DNA of 64,000 nucleotides. It comes from Avena insularis. Its lineage: Eukaryota > Streptophyta > Magnoliopsida > Poales > Poaceae. Made by a program: the position numbers and the translations under genes. Below, in pieces: positions 22,701 to 35,779 of the stretch (its first letter is position 1; every line of letters starts with the position of its first letter). The notes beneath the pieces were generated by a model. It was not told the origin of the DNA. It saw only the letters and a program-made list of their open reading frames with translations, and did no database searches. The stretch is from positions 130,453,711 through 130,517,710 of the forward strand of contig CM042694.1 of the NCBI GenBank assembly GCA_023614405.1. The letters are read 5' to 3'.

Positions 22701-25700
22701 AAACCACATATGGATCCACCTAGTGTGATTACATGTATGTTCCTCTAAACAAAACACATAAGGATCCACCAGTGGCATTGGATGTGTGTTCTTCTCATGA
22801 ACCACACCCAGTGTCATTGCATGTGTGTTCTTCTAAACAAACCGCATAAGGATCCACCAGTGTCATTGCTTGTCTGTTCTTTTCATGAACCACATAAGGA
22901 TCCACCAGTGTCATTGCATGTCTGTTCTTTTCATGAATCACAGCTAGAGTCATTGCATGTCTTTTACTTCCATAAACCACATATGGATCCACCTAGTGTG
23001 ATTGCATGTCAATTCCTCTAAACAAACCACATAAGAATCCACTAGTGTCATTGCGTGTATGTTCTTTTCATGAACCACACCAAGTGTCATTGCATGCGTG
23101 TTCTTCTAAACAAACCACATAAGGATCCACCAGTGTCATTGCCTGTCTGTTCTTTTCATGAACCACACCCAGTGTCATTGCATGTGTGTTCTTCTAAACA
23201 AACCACATAAGTCATTGCATGTCTGTTCTTTTCATGAACCACACCCGGTGTCATTGCATGTCTGTTCTTTTCATGAACCACGGCTAGAGTCATTGCATGT
23301 CTGTTCTATTCATGAACCACACCCAGTTTCACTGCATGTATGTTCTCTTCATGAACCACATAAGGATCTACCAGTGTCATTGCATGTCTGTTACTTCCAT
23401 AAAGCACATATGGATCCACCTAATGTGATTGCATGTATGTTCCTCTAAACAAACCACATAAGGATCCACCATTGTCATTGGATGTGTGTTCTTCTCATGA
23501 ACCACACCTAGTGTCATTGCATGTGTGTTCTTCAAAACAAACCACATAAGGATCCACCAGTGTCATTGCATGTCTGTTCTTTTCATGAACCACATAAGGA
23601 TCCACCTATGTCATTGCATGTCTGTTCTTTTCATGAATCACAGCTAGAGTCATTGCATGTCTTTTACTTCCATAAACCACATATGGATCCACCTAGTGTG
23701 ATTGCATGTCTGTTCCTCTAAACAAACCACATAAGGATCCACCAGTGTCATTGTGTGTCTGTTCTTTTCATGAACCACACCCAGTGTCATTGCATGTGTG
23801 TTCTTCTAAAGAAACCACATAAGGATCCACCAATGTCATTGCCTATCTGTTCTTTTCATGAACCACACCCAGTGCCATTGCATGTGTGTTCTTCTAAACA
23901 AACCACATAAGTCATTGGATGTCTGTTCTTTTCATGAACCATACCTGGTGTCATTGCATGTCTGTTCTTTTCATGAACTACGCCCAGTGTCATTGCCTAT
24001 CTGTTCTTTGCATGAACCACACCCAGTGTCATTGCATGTGTGTTCTTCTAAACAAGCCACATAAGTCATTGCATGTCTGTTCTTTTCATGAACCACACCC
24101 AGTGTCATTGCATGTGTCTTCTTCTAAACAAACCACATAAGTCATTGGATGTCTGTTCTTTTCATGAACCACACCTGGTGTCATTGCATGTCTGTTCTTT
24201 TCATGAACCACGCCTGGTGTCATTGCATGTCTGTTCTTTTCATGAACCACGCCCAGTGTCATTTCCTATCTGTTCTTTTCATGAACCACACCCAGTGTCA
24301 TTGCATGTGTGTTCTTCTAAACAAACCATATAAGTCATTGCATGTCTGTTCTTTTCATGAACCACACCCAGTGTCATTGCATGTCTGTGCCACACCTAGA
24401 GTCCACCAATGTCATTGGATGTCTATTCTTCCCATGAACCACACATGGATCCACCAGTGTAATTGTCTGTCTGTTCTTTTCATGAATCACAGCTAGAGTC
24501 ATTGCATGTCTATTACTTCCATCAACCACATATGGATCCACCTGGTGTGATTGCATGTCTGTTCCTCTAAACAAACCACATAAGGATCCACCAGTGTCAT
24601 TGGATGTGTGTTCTTCTCATGAACCACATCCAGTGTCATTGCATGTGTGTTCTTCTAAACAAACCACATAAGGATCCACCAGTGTCATTGCCTGTCTATT
24701 CTTTTCATGAACCACATAACGATCCACCAGTGGCATTGCATGTCTATTCTTTTCATGAATCACAGCTAGAGTCATTGCATGTCTTTTACTTCCATAAACC
24801 ACATATGGATCCACCTAGTGTGATTACATGTCTGTTCCTCTAAACAAACAACATAAGGATCCACCAGTGTCGTTGCATGTCTGTTCTTTTCATGAACCAC
24901 ACCTAGTGTCATTGCATGTGTGTTCTTCTAAACAAACCACATAAGGATCCACCGGTGTCATTGCCTATCTGTTCTTTTCATGAACCACACCCAGTGTCAT
25001 TGCATGTGTGTTCTTCTAAACAAACCACATACGTCATTGCATGTCTGTTCTTTTCATGAACCACACCCGGTGTCATTGCATGTCTGTTCTTTTCATGAAC
25101 CACGGCTAGAGTCATTGCATGTATGTTCCTCTAAACAAACCACATAAGGATCCACCGGTATCATTGCATGTATGTTCTTTTCATGAACCACATAAGGATC
25201 CACCAGTGTCATTGCATGTCTGTTCTTTTCATGAATCATAGCTAGAGTCATTGCATGTCTTTTACTTCCATAAACCACATATGGATCCACCTAGTGTGAT
25301 TGCATGTCTGTTCCTCTAACCAAACCACATAAGAATCCACCAGTGTCATTGTGTGTGTGTTCTTTTCATGAACCACACCCAGTGTCATTGCATGTGTGTT
25401 CTTCTAAACAAACCACATAAGGATCCACCAGTGTCATTGCCTATCTGTTCTTTTCATGAACCACACCCAGTGTCATTGCATGTGTGTTCTTCTAAACAAA
25501 CCACATAAGTCATTGCATGTCTGTTCTTTTCATGAACCACACCCGGTGTCATTGCATGTCTGTTCTTTTCATGAACCACGACTAGAGTCATTGCATGTCT
25601 GTTCTATTCATGAACCACACCCAGTTTCACTGCATGTATATTGTTTTCATGAACCACATAAGGATCTACCAGTGTCATTGCATGTCTGTTACTTCCATAA

Positions 25701-28700
25701 ACCACATATGGATCCACCTAGTGTGATTGCATGTATGTTCCTCTAAACAAACCACATAAGGATCCACTAGTGTTATTGGATGTGTGTTTTTCTCATGAAC
25801 CACACCCAGTGTCATTGCATGTGTGTTCTTCTAAACAAACCACATAAGGATCCACCAGTGTCATTGCATGTCTGTTCTTTTCATGAACCACATAAGGATC
25901 CACCTGTGTCATTACATGTCTGTTCTTTTCATGAATCACAGCTAGAGTCATTGCATGTCTTTTACTTCCATAAACCACATATGGATCCACCTAGTGTGAT
26001 TGCATGTCTGTTCCTCTAAACAAACCACATAAGGATCCACCAGTGTCATTATGTTCCGTTTTTTCATGAACCACACCCAGTGTCATTGCATGTGTGTTCT
26101 TCTAAACAAACCACATAAGGATCCACCAGTGTCATTGCCTATCTGTTGTTTTCATGAACCACACCCAGTGTCATTGCATGTGTCTTCTTCTAAACAAACC
26201 ACATAAGTCATTGGATGTCTGTTCTTTTCATGAACCACACCTGGTGTCATTGCATGTCTGTTCTTTTCATGAACCACGCCTGGTGTCATTGCATGTCTGT
26301 TCTTTTCATGAACCACGCCCAGTGTCATTTCCTATCTGTTCTTTTCATGAACCACACCCAGTGTCATTGCATGTGTGTTCTTCTAAACAAACCATATAAG
26401 TCATTGCATGTCTGTTCTTTTCATGAACCACACCCAGTGTCATTGCATGTCTGTGTCACACCTAGAGTCCACCAATGTCATTGGATGTCTATTCTTCCCA
26501 TGAACCACACATGGATCCACCAGTGCAATTGCATGTCTATTCTTTTCATGAATCATAGCTATAGTCATTGCATGTCTGTTACTTCCATCAACCACATATG
26601 GATCCACCTAGTGTGATTGCTTGTTTGTTCCTCTAAACAAACCACATAAGGATCCACCAGTGTCATTGGATATGTGTTCTTCTCATGAACCACACCCAGT
26701 TTCATTGCATGTGTGTTCTTCTAAACAAACCACATAAGAATCCACCAGTGTCATTGCCTGTCTATTCTTTTCATGAACCACATAAGGATCCACCAGTGGC
26801 ATTGCATGTCTATTCTTTTCATGAATCACAGCTAGAGTCATTGCATGTCTTTTACTTCCATAAACCACATATGGATCCACCTAGTGTGAGTGCATGTCTG
26901 TTCCTCTAAACCAACCACATAAGGATCCACCAGTGTCGTTGTGTGTCTGTTCTTTTCATGCACCACACCCAGTGTCATTGCATGTGTGTTCTTCTAAACA
27001 AACCACATAAGGATCCACAAGTGTCATTGCCTATCTGTTCTTTTCATGAACCAGACCCAGTGTCATTGCATTTGTGTTCTTCTAAACAAACCACATACGT
27101 CATTGCATGTCTGTTCTTTTCATGAACCACACCCGCTGTCATTGCATGTCTGTTCTTTTCATGAACCACGGCTAGAGTCATTGCATGTATGTTCCTCTAA
27201 ACAAACCACATAAGGATCCACCAGTATCATTGCATGTATGTTCTTTTCATGAACCACATAAGGATCCACCAGTGTCATTGCATGTCTGATCTTTTCATGA
27301 ATCACAGCTAGAGTCATTGCATGTCTTTTACCTAAACAAGCCACATATGGATCCACCTAGTGTGATTGCCTGTCCGTTCCTCTAACCAAACCACATAAGA
27401 ATCCACCAGTGTCATGGTGTGTGTGTTATTTTCATGAACCACACCCAATGTCATTGCATGTGTGTTCTTCTAAACAAACCACATAAGGATCCACTAGTGT
27501 CATTGCCTATCTGTTCTTTTCATGAACCACACCCAGTGTCATTGCATGTGTGTTCTTCTAAACAAACCACATAAGTCGTTTCATGTCTGTTCTTTTCATG
27601 AACCACACCTAGTGTCATTTCCGGTATGTTCTTTTCATGAACCACGGCTAGAGACCACCAATGTCATTGGATGTCTGTTCTTCCCATTAACCACACGTGG
27701 ATCCACCGGTGTCATTGCCTGTCTGTTCTTTTCATGGATCATAGCTAGAGTCATTGCATGTCTGTTACTTCCATAAACCACATATGGATCCACCTAGTGT
27801 GATTGCATGTATGTTCCTCTACACAAACCACATAAGGATCCACCAGTGTCATTGGATGTGTGTTCTTCTCATGAACCACTCCCGATGTCATTGCATGTAT
27901 GTTCTTTTCATGAACCATATCTAGAGTCATTGCATGTCTGTTCCTCTAAAAAAACCACATAAGGATCCACCGGTGTCATTGCATGTCTGTTCTTTTCATG
28001 AACCACACCCAGTGTCATTGCATGCATGTTCTTTTCATTAACCATAGCTACAGTCATTGCATGTATGTTCTTTTCATGAACCACACATAAGGATCCACCG
28101 ATGTCATTGCCTGTCTGTTATTTTCATGAACCACACCCAGTGTCATTGCATGTGTGTTCTCCTGACAAACCACATATGTATCCACCAGTGTCATTGCATG
28201 TCTGTTCTTTTCATGAACCACAGCTAGAGTCCACCTGTGTCATTGGATGTCTGTTCTTCCCATGAACCACACATGGATCCACTAGTGTCATTGCCTATCT
28301 GTTCTTTTCATGAATCACAGCTAGTGTCATTGCATGTCTGTTACTTCCATAAACCACATATGATCCACCTAGTGTGATTGCATGTCTGTTCCTCTAAACA
28401 AACCACATAAGGATCCACCAGTGTCATTGGATGTGTGTTCTTCTCATGAACCACACCCAGTGTCATTGCATGTGTGTTTTTCTAAACAAACCACATAAGG
28501 ATCCACCAGTGTCATTGCCTGTCTGTTCTTTTCATGAACCACATAAGGATCCACAAGTGTCATTGCATGTCTCTTCTTTTCATGAATCACAGCTAGAGTC
28601 ATTGCATGTCTTTTACTTCCATAAACCACATATGGATCCACCTAGTGTGATTGCATGTCTGTTCCTCTAAACAAACCACATAAGGATCCACTAGTGTCAT

Positions 28701-31700
28701 TGGATGTGTGTTCTTCTCATGAACTGTAACACCCTGCACTCGGCCCGGGGTGTCACTCTGGCGGCAAATTTTATTAGGATATCTAGACCGCCCCACAGAC
28801 TTTCAACACTAGTCTTTTTCACAAGACTTTGTCCTCACTCGTGTGCACCCGGTTACCCACTTCCCGGTCGGTCACCCATTCTAGAATTGCTCTAGGCCAA
28901 GCACGCTTAACCTGAGAGTTCTTTTTGAATGAGCTTCCGTAAAAGAAGTTGCAACTTGTTGATATGGGTATCCTATCAATCCTATTAAGCCATGTGCCTG
29001 GATCTCACATGAACCACACCCAATGTCATTGCATGCGTGTTCTTCTAAACAAACCACATAAGGATCCACCAGTGTCATTGCATGTCTGTTCTTTTCATGA
29101 ACCACACCCAGTGTCATTGCATGAGTGTTCTTCTAAACAAACCACAGAAGTCATTGCATGGCTGTTCTTTTCATGAACCACACCCGGTGTCATTGCATGT
29201 CTGTTCTTTTCATGAACCACGGCTAGAGTCATTGCATGTCTGTTCTACTCATGAACCACACCCAGTTTCATTGCATGTCTGTTCTTTTCATGAACCACAT
29301 AAGGATCTACCAGTGTCATTGCATGTTTGTTACTTCCATAAACCACATATGAATCCACCTAGTGTGATTGCATGTCCGTTCCTCTAAACAAACCACATAA
29401 GGATCCACCAGTGTCATTGGATGTGTGTTCTTCTCATGAACCACACCCAGTGTCATTGCATGTGTGTTCTTCTAAACAAACCACATAAGGATCCACTAGT
29501 CTCATTGCATGTCTGTTCTTTTCATGAACCACATAAGGATCCACCAATGTCATTGCAAGTATGTTCTTTTCATGAATCACAGCTATAGTCATTGCATGTC
29601 TTTTACTTCCATAAACCACATATGGATCCACCTAGTGTGATTGCATGTTTGTTCCTCTAAACAAACCACATAAGGATTCACCAGTGTCATTGTGTGTCTG
29701 TTCTTTTCATGAACAACAACCAGTGTCATTGCATGTGTGTTCTTCTAAACAAACCACATAAGGATCCACCAGTGTCATTGCCTATCTGTTCTTTTCATGA
29801 ACCACACCCAGTGTCATTGCATATGTGTTCTCCTAAACAAACCACATAAGTCATTGCATGTCTGTTCTTTTCATGAACCACATATGGATCCACCTATGTG
29901 TGATTGCATGTTTGTTCCTCTAAACAAACCACATAAGGATCCACCAATGTCATTTGATGTGTGTTCTTCTCATGAACCACACCCGGTGTCATTGCATGTC
30001 TGTTCTTTTCATGAACCATATCTAGAGTCATTGCATGTCTGTTCCTCTAAACAAACCACATAATGATCCACCGGTATCATTGCATGTCTGTTCTTTTCAT
30101 GGACCACACCCAGTGTCATTGCATGCGTGTTCTTTTCATTAACCATAGCTACAGTCATTGCATGTATGTTCTTTTCATGAACCACACATAAGGATCCACC
30201 GATGTCATTGCATGTCTGTTCTTTTCGTGAACCACACCCAGTGTCATTGCATGTGTGTTCTCCTGACAAACCACATATGGATCCACCAGTGTCATTGCAT
30301 GTCTGTTCTTTTCACGAACCACATCTAGAGTCCACCAGTGTCATTGGATGTTTGTTTTTCCCATGAACCACACATGGATCCACCAGTTTTATTGCCTGTC
30401 TGTTCTTTTCATGAATCACAGCTAGTGTCATTGCATTTCTGTTACTTCCATAAACCACATATGGATCCACCTAGTGTGATTGCATGTCTGTTCCTCTAAA
30501 CAAACAACATAAGGATCCACCAGTGTCATTGGATGTGTGTTCTTCTCATGAACCACACCCAGTGTCATTGCATGTGTGTTCTTCTAAACAAACCACATAA
30601 GGATCCACCAGTGTCATTACATGTCTGTTCTTTTCAAGAACCACATAGGGATCCACCAATGTCATTGCATGTCTGTTCTTTTCATGAATCATGGCTAGAG
30701 TCATTGCATGTAGTTTACCTAAACAAACCACATATGGATCCACCTAGTGTGATTGCATGTCTGTTCGTCTAAACAAACCACATAAGGATCCACCAGTGTC
30801 ATTGTGTGTGTGTTCTTTTCATGAACCACACCCAGTGTCATTGCATGTGTGTTCTTCTAAACAAACCACATAAGGATCCACCAATGTCATTGCCTATCTG
30901 TTGTTTTCATAAACCACACCGAATGTCATTGCATGTGTGTTCTTCTAAACAAACCACATAAGGCATTGCATGTCTGTTCTTTTCATGAACCACACCCGGT
31001 GTCATTGCATGTCTGTTCTTTTCATGAACCACGGCTAGAGACCCCCAGTGTCATTAGATGTCTGTTCTTCCCATGAACCACACATGGATCCACCAGTGTC
31101 ATTGCCTGTCTATTCTTTTCATGGATCACAGCTAGAGCCATTGCATGTCTGTTACTTCCACAAACCACATATGGATCCACCTAGTGTGATTGCATGTCTG
31201 TTCCTCTAAACAAACCACATAAGGATCCACCAGTGTCATTGGATGTGTGTTCTTCTCATGAACCACACCTGGTGTCATTGCATTTCTGTTCTTTTCATGA
31301 ACCATATCTAGAGTCATTGCATGTCTGTTCCTCTGAATAAACCACATAAGGATCAACTAGTGTCATTGCATGTCTGTTCTTTTCATGAACCACACCCAGT
31401 GTCATTGCATGCGTGTTCTTTTCATTAACCATAGCTACAGTCATTGCATGTATGTTCTTTTCATGAACCACACATAAGGATCCACCGATGTCATTGCATG
31501 TCTGTTCTTTTCATGAACCACACCCAGTGTTATTGCATGTGTGTTCTCCTGACAATCCACATATGGATCCACCAGTGTCATTGCATGTCTGTTCTTTTCA
31601 TGAACCACAACTAGAGTCCACCAGTGTCATTGGATGTCTGTTCTTCCCATGAACCACACATGGATCCACTAGTGTCATTGCCTGTCTGTTCTTTTCATGA

Positions 31701-32570
31701 ATCATAGCTAGTGTCATTGCATGTCTGTTACTTCCATAAACCACATATGGATCCACCTAGTGTGATTTCATGTATGTTCCTCTAAACAAACCACATAAGG
31801 ATCCACCAGTGTCATTGGATGTGTGTTCTTGTCATCAACCACACCCAGTGTCATTGCATGTGTGTTCTTCTAAACAAACCACATAAGGATCCACCGGTGT
31901 CATTGCCTGTCTGTTCTTTTCATGAACCACATAAGGATCCACTAGTGTCATTGCATGTCTCTTCTTTTCATGAATCACAGCTAGAGTCATTGCATGTCTT
32001 TTACTTCCATAAACCACATATGGATGCACCTAGTGTGATTGCATGTCTGTTCCTCTAAACAAACCACAAAAGGATCCACCAGTATCATTGTGTGTCTGTT
32101 CTTTTCATGAACCACACCCAGTGTCATTGTATGCGTGTTATTCTCATTAACCATAGCTAGAGTCATTGCATGTCTGTTACTTCCATAAACCACACATGGA
32201 TCCACCGATGTCATTGCATGTCTGTTCTTTTCATGAACCACACCTAGTGTCACTGCATGTCAGTTCTTTTCATGAACCACATAAGGATCCACCTAGTGTC
32301 ATTGGATGTGTGTTCTTCTCATGAACCACACGTGGATCCATCGGTGTCATTGCATGTCTGTTCCTCTAAACAAACCACAGAAGGATCCACTAGTGTCATT
32401 GCATGTATGTTCTTTTCATGAACCACACCCAGTGTCATTGCATGCGTGTTCTTTTCATTAACCATAGCTAGAGTCATTGCATGTCTGTTACTTCCATAAA
32501 CCACGCATGGATCCACCGATGTCATTGCATGTCTGTTCTTTTCATGAACCACACCCAGTGTCTTTGCATG
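19780..32570 (+). repeat. 12.8-kb tandem array of 39- and 48-50-bp units with higher-order structure
   Basis: All units start CATTGCATGTSTGTTCTT or close to it. Short units (39 bp) continue TTCATGAACCACACCCAGTGT or TTCATGAATCACAGCTAGAGT. Long units (48-50 bp) carry AACCACATAAGGATCCACCAGTGT or ACCACATATGGATCCACCTAGTGT. By length there are roughly 280 units. A recognisable multi-unit block ending in 'cttttacttccataaaccac' recurs about eleven times (near 20.15, 21.45, 22.77, 23.49, 24.59, 25.77, 26.67, 28.42, 29.42, 30.52 and 31.81 kb). Part of the array at 24.1-25.5 kb is repeated at 26.2-27.6 kb with an offset of 2066 bp, indicating recent segmental duplication. A Cassandra LTR interrupts it at 28725. 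Most units carry TGCATG, the RY core bound by plant B3 factors. Confidence 0.95.
28725..29009 (-). mobile_element. Cassandra-type TRIM solo LTR
   Basis: A 285-bp insertion in the tandem array starts TGTAACACCC and ends GATCTCACA. It is flanked by the 5-bp duplication TGAAC (28720-28724 and 29010-29014). On the minus strand it contains AGGTTAAGCGTGCTTGG and AATGGGTGACC.CCGGGAAGT, which match the internal promoter part of plant 5S rRNA. A 5S-like segment inside a short LTR that ends GGGTGTTACA is the hallmark of Cassandra. Only one LTR is present, so it is a solo LTR formed by recombination between LTRs. Confidence 0.85.
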
Positions 32571-32964
32571 GGTAGCCATTAGACCGAGTATTCTAGAAGG
32601 CACGCCCTAACACAGTTGTTCTGCTTGACGATTGTTACATACCGTTCAATTAGGGCACTTGGACGATTGGGATGGTCTTCGTGAGAGCGATCCGCGAGTA
32701 GGCTATTCTGCGGCATGATTGGCCACGCTTTCTTTGGACAAACTGGCAACACCGGGCGCTCCCCTATTGTGAGTGTCACGTCTCATGAGTTCAGTGGGCC
32801 ACATCCCAGTGTCACGTCCCCATTACTTCTCTTCCTCCCCGTACTTCTCTTCCTTACCCTCGAAGCCACTTTCCCCACTTCACTCCCATCCTGCCGTAGC
32901 CGCAAGACGACGATGCCTCCATCCCAATCCCCTCTCCGGCAGCCACCCCCCCACCCCTCTCACC
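32571..32964 (+). promoter_or_regulatory. Upstream region and leader of the zf-GRF gene
   Basis: This non-repetitive stretch follows the last array unit. From about 32815 it becomes CT-rich ('ccccattacttctcttcctcc'), which is typical of a grass 5' leader just before the ATG at 32965. No clear TATA box was pinned down. Confidence 0.35.
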
Positions 32965-33752
32965 ATGGGTTCAAGGGGAGACAGCGAGGAAACGCGTCGT
33001 GACGACAGGGACGGTGATTTCGATGTGAGTTGTCTCATCTCTATTTCTACTATGGCCAGTTATCTATTTTTTGAGCTATATCTAATCTGTTTACTCATGC
33101 GCGTATGATGTGTTAGGCCAACCAGATGATGTATGACTCCGACTATCATGGTTTAGAGGATGAAGACAGTCCTCTGGTATGTAAACATGGATATGTGCCC
33201 ACTAAATTTGTAGCCTTCGAAGGACGAAACGCAGGTAGGAGGTTTCTACGGTGTCAAGGACATCGTGTAATGATGCAAGGCGGAAGTTGCGGTGTTGTCA
33301 AATGGGTAGATCCAGAGTGGCCCAAATCGATGCAGAAAACGCTGGACAAACTATGGGAAATGATTGTCGAGTTGAAAGAATCCGTATTCAGCTCACTTCT
33401 TGACAGTGTTGAGATGAAGCTATGGGAACCAGTTGACACGACCAAGCATAAGCGAGATCTCAGGTGGGTGCAATACAAGGTTATCAAAGTCGAGAAGGAG
33501 AGGGACCAGGCGTTGGCCCTGAAGGCTAAAGCAGAGCAAGAACTGACTCAAGCAAGGAACGATCTCCACCAGGCCAAAGTCCTGCAGTACACAACTACGA
33601 GTATTGACAAGTGCATGAGGAAAAATGCAGAGAAACAATTGAAGCTGTGCAAGGAAGATGCTAAAAGGAAGCAGACAATTCGATCCTTGCTCTCACAGGA
33701 AGATGCGCATCGGGCCAAGATTAGGAAGATCAAGGAGATGTGTGATAACTAG
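32965..33752 (+). CDS. Zinc-finger GRF-type protein with coiled coil, two exons
   Basis: Exon 1 is 32965-33024 (MGSRGDSEETRRDDRDGDFD) and ends at GTGAGT. Exon 2 is 33117-33752 after a GTTAG acceptor and keeps phase 0. The protein is 231 residues. LVCKHGYVPTKFVAFEGRN, RRFLRCQG and CGVVKWVDPEW form the zf-GRF pattern (Cys-x-His-Gly, Gly-Arg-x-Phe-x-x-Cys, Cys, then W.DP.W) at about residues 36-85. Zf-GRF domains bind single-stranded nucleic acid in some eukaryotic repair proteins, but in grasses they are often short proteins of unknown role. The C-terminal part (about 95-225) is charged and likely coiled coil (ERDQALALKAKAEQELTQA). No frame break is seen, which is unusual in this window. It sits between the array and the right end of the 23-kb element, so it may be cargo. 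Confidence 0.7.
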
Positions 33753-34663
33753 TTCTATTTAGCTTAAGCTCTGTGCCTTTTTAAGTTGTAATATTTGTAC
33801 TTGTTGACCTAGCGGTCTGAACTATTGGTCCCGAATTCCAGGGAGTAAAAAAATTGTTCTGACCTCGCATTAATTTGTGGAAGAATTTGTGATTTAGATC
33901 AATTTCTGCCTTGATTTAGATCTCTGTCCTGGATTGGGAACATAACCGTGGACCAAAGACACCTTTTCTACTAGTGTATTCTGACATTGGTGGTTTGTTT
34001 AAACGTAATCTACGTGGATTGTGCCGCATGCAAATGGCACAACCACAATTTATAAAGTGGAAGCACGCATACGCCATCGGAGATCCGGGAGCTTCGCCAG
34101 ATGTAGGGGATGCAGGAGCAGAGAGGCGGTGAGATAGACGGGCTCAAGATTATGCCAGAAAGTGGTACCCATTTCCTCCTCATCTGGGCATTATCATTGA
34201 GAACATTGCTGTTTATGTTGCCACGTCGTTGTGCAGCATCTAAAATAAGTTGCTGCTTCGTGGAGTGTGGCAGCTTAAATAATTTATTTATGTGCCACTT
34301 ACATTCCGTCGTATTTGGAGACCTCCTACCCCTCAGCAATCGTGGAACCGGTGGATCCTTATTTTTAGATAGCAGTGGCACAATCACAATTTCGGATTCA
34401 ACTACTGACTCGAGCGTTTCCAAACCCTAAATCGCGGTACATTTTACTCCGAGAACGTGGGTAGATTGTTTCGCCCAGCAACGTGCCACACACAGAGCGA
34501 TCAGAATTTAACAAAATTACATATATAGGTTCAAGTTCAACACATTACTATGCATCTTCATTGCCAACAGCCTTCTTCCGCAGCCTGGGTGCCAAGCCTT
34601 CACGTCCAATGGCTTCTTCATTTCCTGTCTTCTTCCTCTTCCTCGGTGCCAATTTTCTTAGTT
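33753..34663. other. Flank with one unassigned minus-strand open frame
   Basis: The 3' flank of the zf-GRF gene is AT-rich. A 137-residue open frame on the minus strand (34010-34423, METLESVVESEIVIVPLLSK) has no recognised domain and no supporting neighbour, so it is not called as a gene. The minus strand downstream of the following gene (34550-34660) reads LRKLAPRKRKKTGNEE in another frame. Confidence 0.4.
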
Positions 34664-35380
34664 TCACGTACTCAGACGCCGGACAATGGGCACCAGAATC
34701 GTGTCCAGCATCATCTTTCCACTTGTTTTAATTTCTTGAGCATCAAAATGACATCTTTCCACTGCTTTTAATTTCTTCGCAGCAAAATGATCAACCCGGC
34801 CAAATATGTTTCTAACCTTGTGGCGCTTCCTGTCAAAGAAACAAGACCGTTGCATAACTGCCCAATATCTACAGAGTAAATAAAACAAAAATTACAATTC
34901 AGCACAAACATGCGAACCCCAAGAGACCTTTGCTTACAAGGAGCTAATTGGGTTCGAGCAACCACCCTGTCCAAGAATAGAAGGGTGAATCCCAGTTGCA
35001 GCAGCTTCCACATCCAGTACATCATATTTCAGCTCAAACATGGCAGCCGAAGCATACCTTTTCATCAACCCAATTAGCTCACTGTCACACGTTAGAGGAA
35101 CCATGATGCCACGTTCATCCATGAAGCTGAACTTTGCAGTCTGCTTCGGCCATAATTCAACATGATTACGCAGAGCAGCAACCATAGCAGATATAGTGCA
35201 GATCTGCGCAGGTGCTTCTTCCATCGTGAACCAATGGTGTCCATACCTCTTTCCCTTAGAGTTGTACCTATAGAGGACTACCGTAACCAGGTAAGGGGGG
35301 TCCGCGCAGATCCCACTTGATGTAAAATCAGGACAAAATATGTTTGTCGAGATTGGGCTAACAAACAATTTGAGGTTCAA
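34664..35380 (-). CDS. Hypothetical protein, two-exon model
   Basis: Exon 1 runs 35380-34938 (MNLKLFVSPISTNIF .. YLVTVVLYRYNSKGKRYGHH .. MVPLTCDSELIGLMKRYASA .. GGCSNPISS). It ends at a GTAAGC donor. Exon 2 starts at 34868 after CTCTGTAG and continues in frame as LYWAVMQRSCFFDRKRHKVR, then VDHFAAKKLKAVERCHFDAQ, to a stop at 34664. A near-duplicate of about 37 bp ('gaaattaaaa..agtggaaagatg') inside exon 2 may have shifted the original ending, because another frame reads a basic Lys/Arg-rich tail. I do not recognise the family. It lies just inside the right end of the 23-kb element and could be element-encoded or captured. Whether 35380 is the true start is uncertain. Confidence 0.35.
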
Positions 35381-35779
35381 GAGCTACTAGCGCTTGTAAC
35401 TAGTGCGAATAGCAAAGAGAAGGGTAGATCACCCGCTTGTAGACAGAACTTCTTCTTTGTTGATAGTAGGATCTGCCATCCTCCGAGATGCTCGGCTCGT
35501 CGGCGGAGGAGGCAGGCTAGAGCCTCGCAAAGGAGGCTACAGCATGCGCCATTGGAGCTCAGGATCAGCGACTGGGTGCAACAACTTGGCACCGGAAGTC
35601 AAATGTCCGAAGGGATCGTCCTGCCTGGAGGGTGGATTCCGACGTCGCCGGTGCTAGGGGAAAGCTGGGAATGGATTTGTGAAATTAATCAACGCATCCA
35701 ATCCACTTAGCTGCTCGATTTTCCTAAGAGGTTGCCGCATTGGCGCCCGCGTCACGGACAGATGACCGACATGAGGGTC

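Noticed and set aside
28860..28945. 5S rRNA gene
   Set aside because: Only the internal-promoter half of 5S matches, and it sits inside an LTR with a target duplication, so it is Cassandra sequence and not a gene.
19780..32570. CRISPR-like array
   Set aside because: Units are directly adjacent variants of one another without unique spacers, and the genome is eukaryotic.
19715..32603. Many open frames of 60-130 codons on both strands of the array with 13-residue repeats (VSLHVCSFHEPHP-like)
   Set aside because: 39-bp units equal 13 codons and contain few stops, so open frames arise passively. Longer units shift the frame, and no start context, splice signal or conserved frame unites them.
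34010..34423. 137-codon minus-strand frame as a gene
   Set aside because: No domain, no splice or homology support. Kept only as a note in the flank entry.
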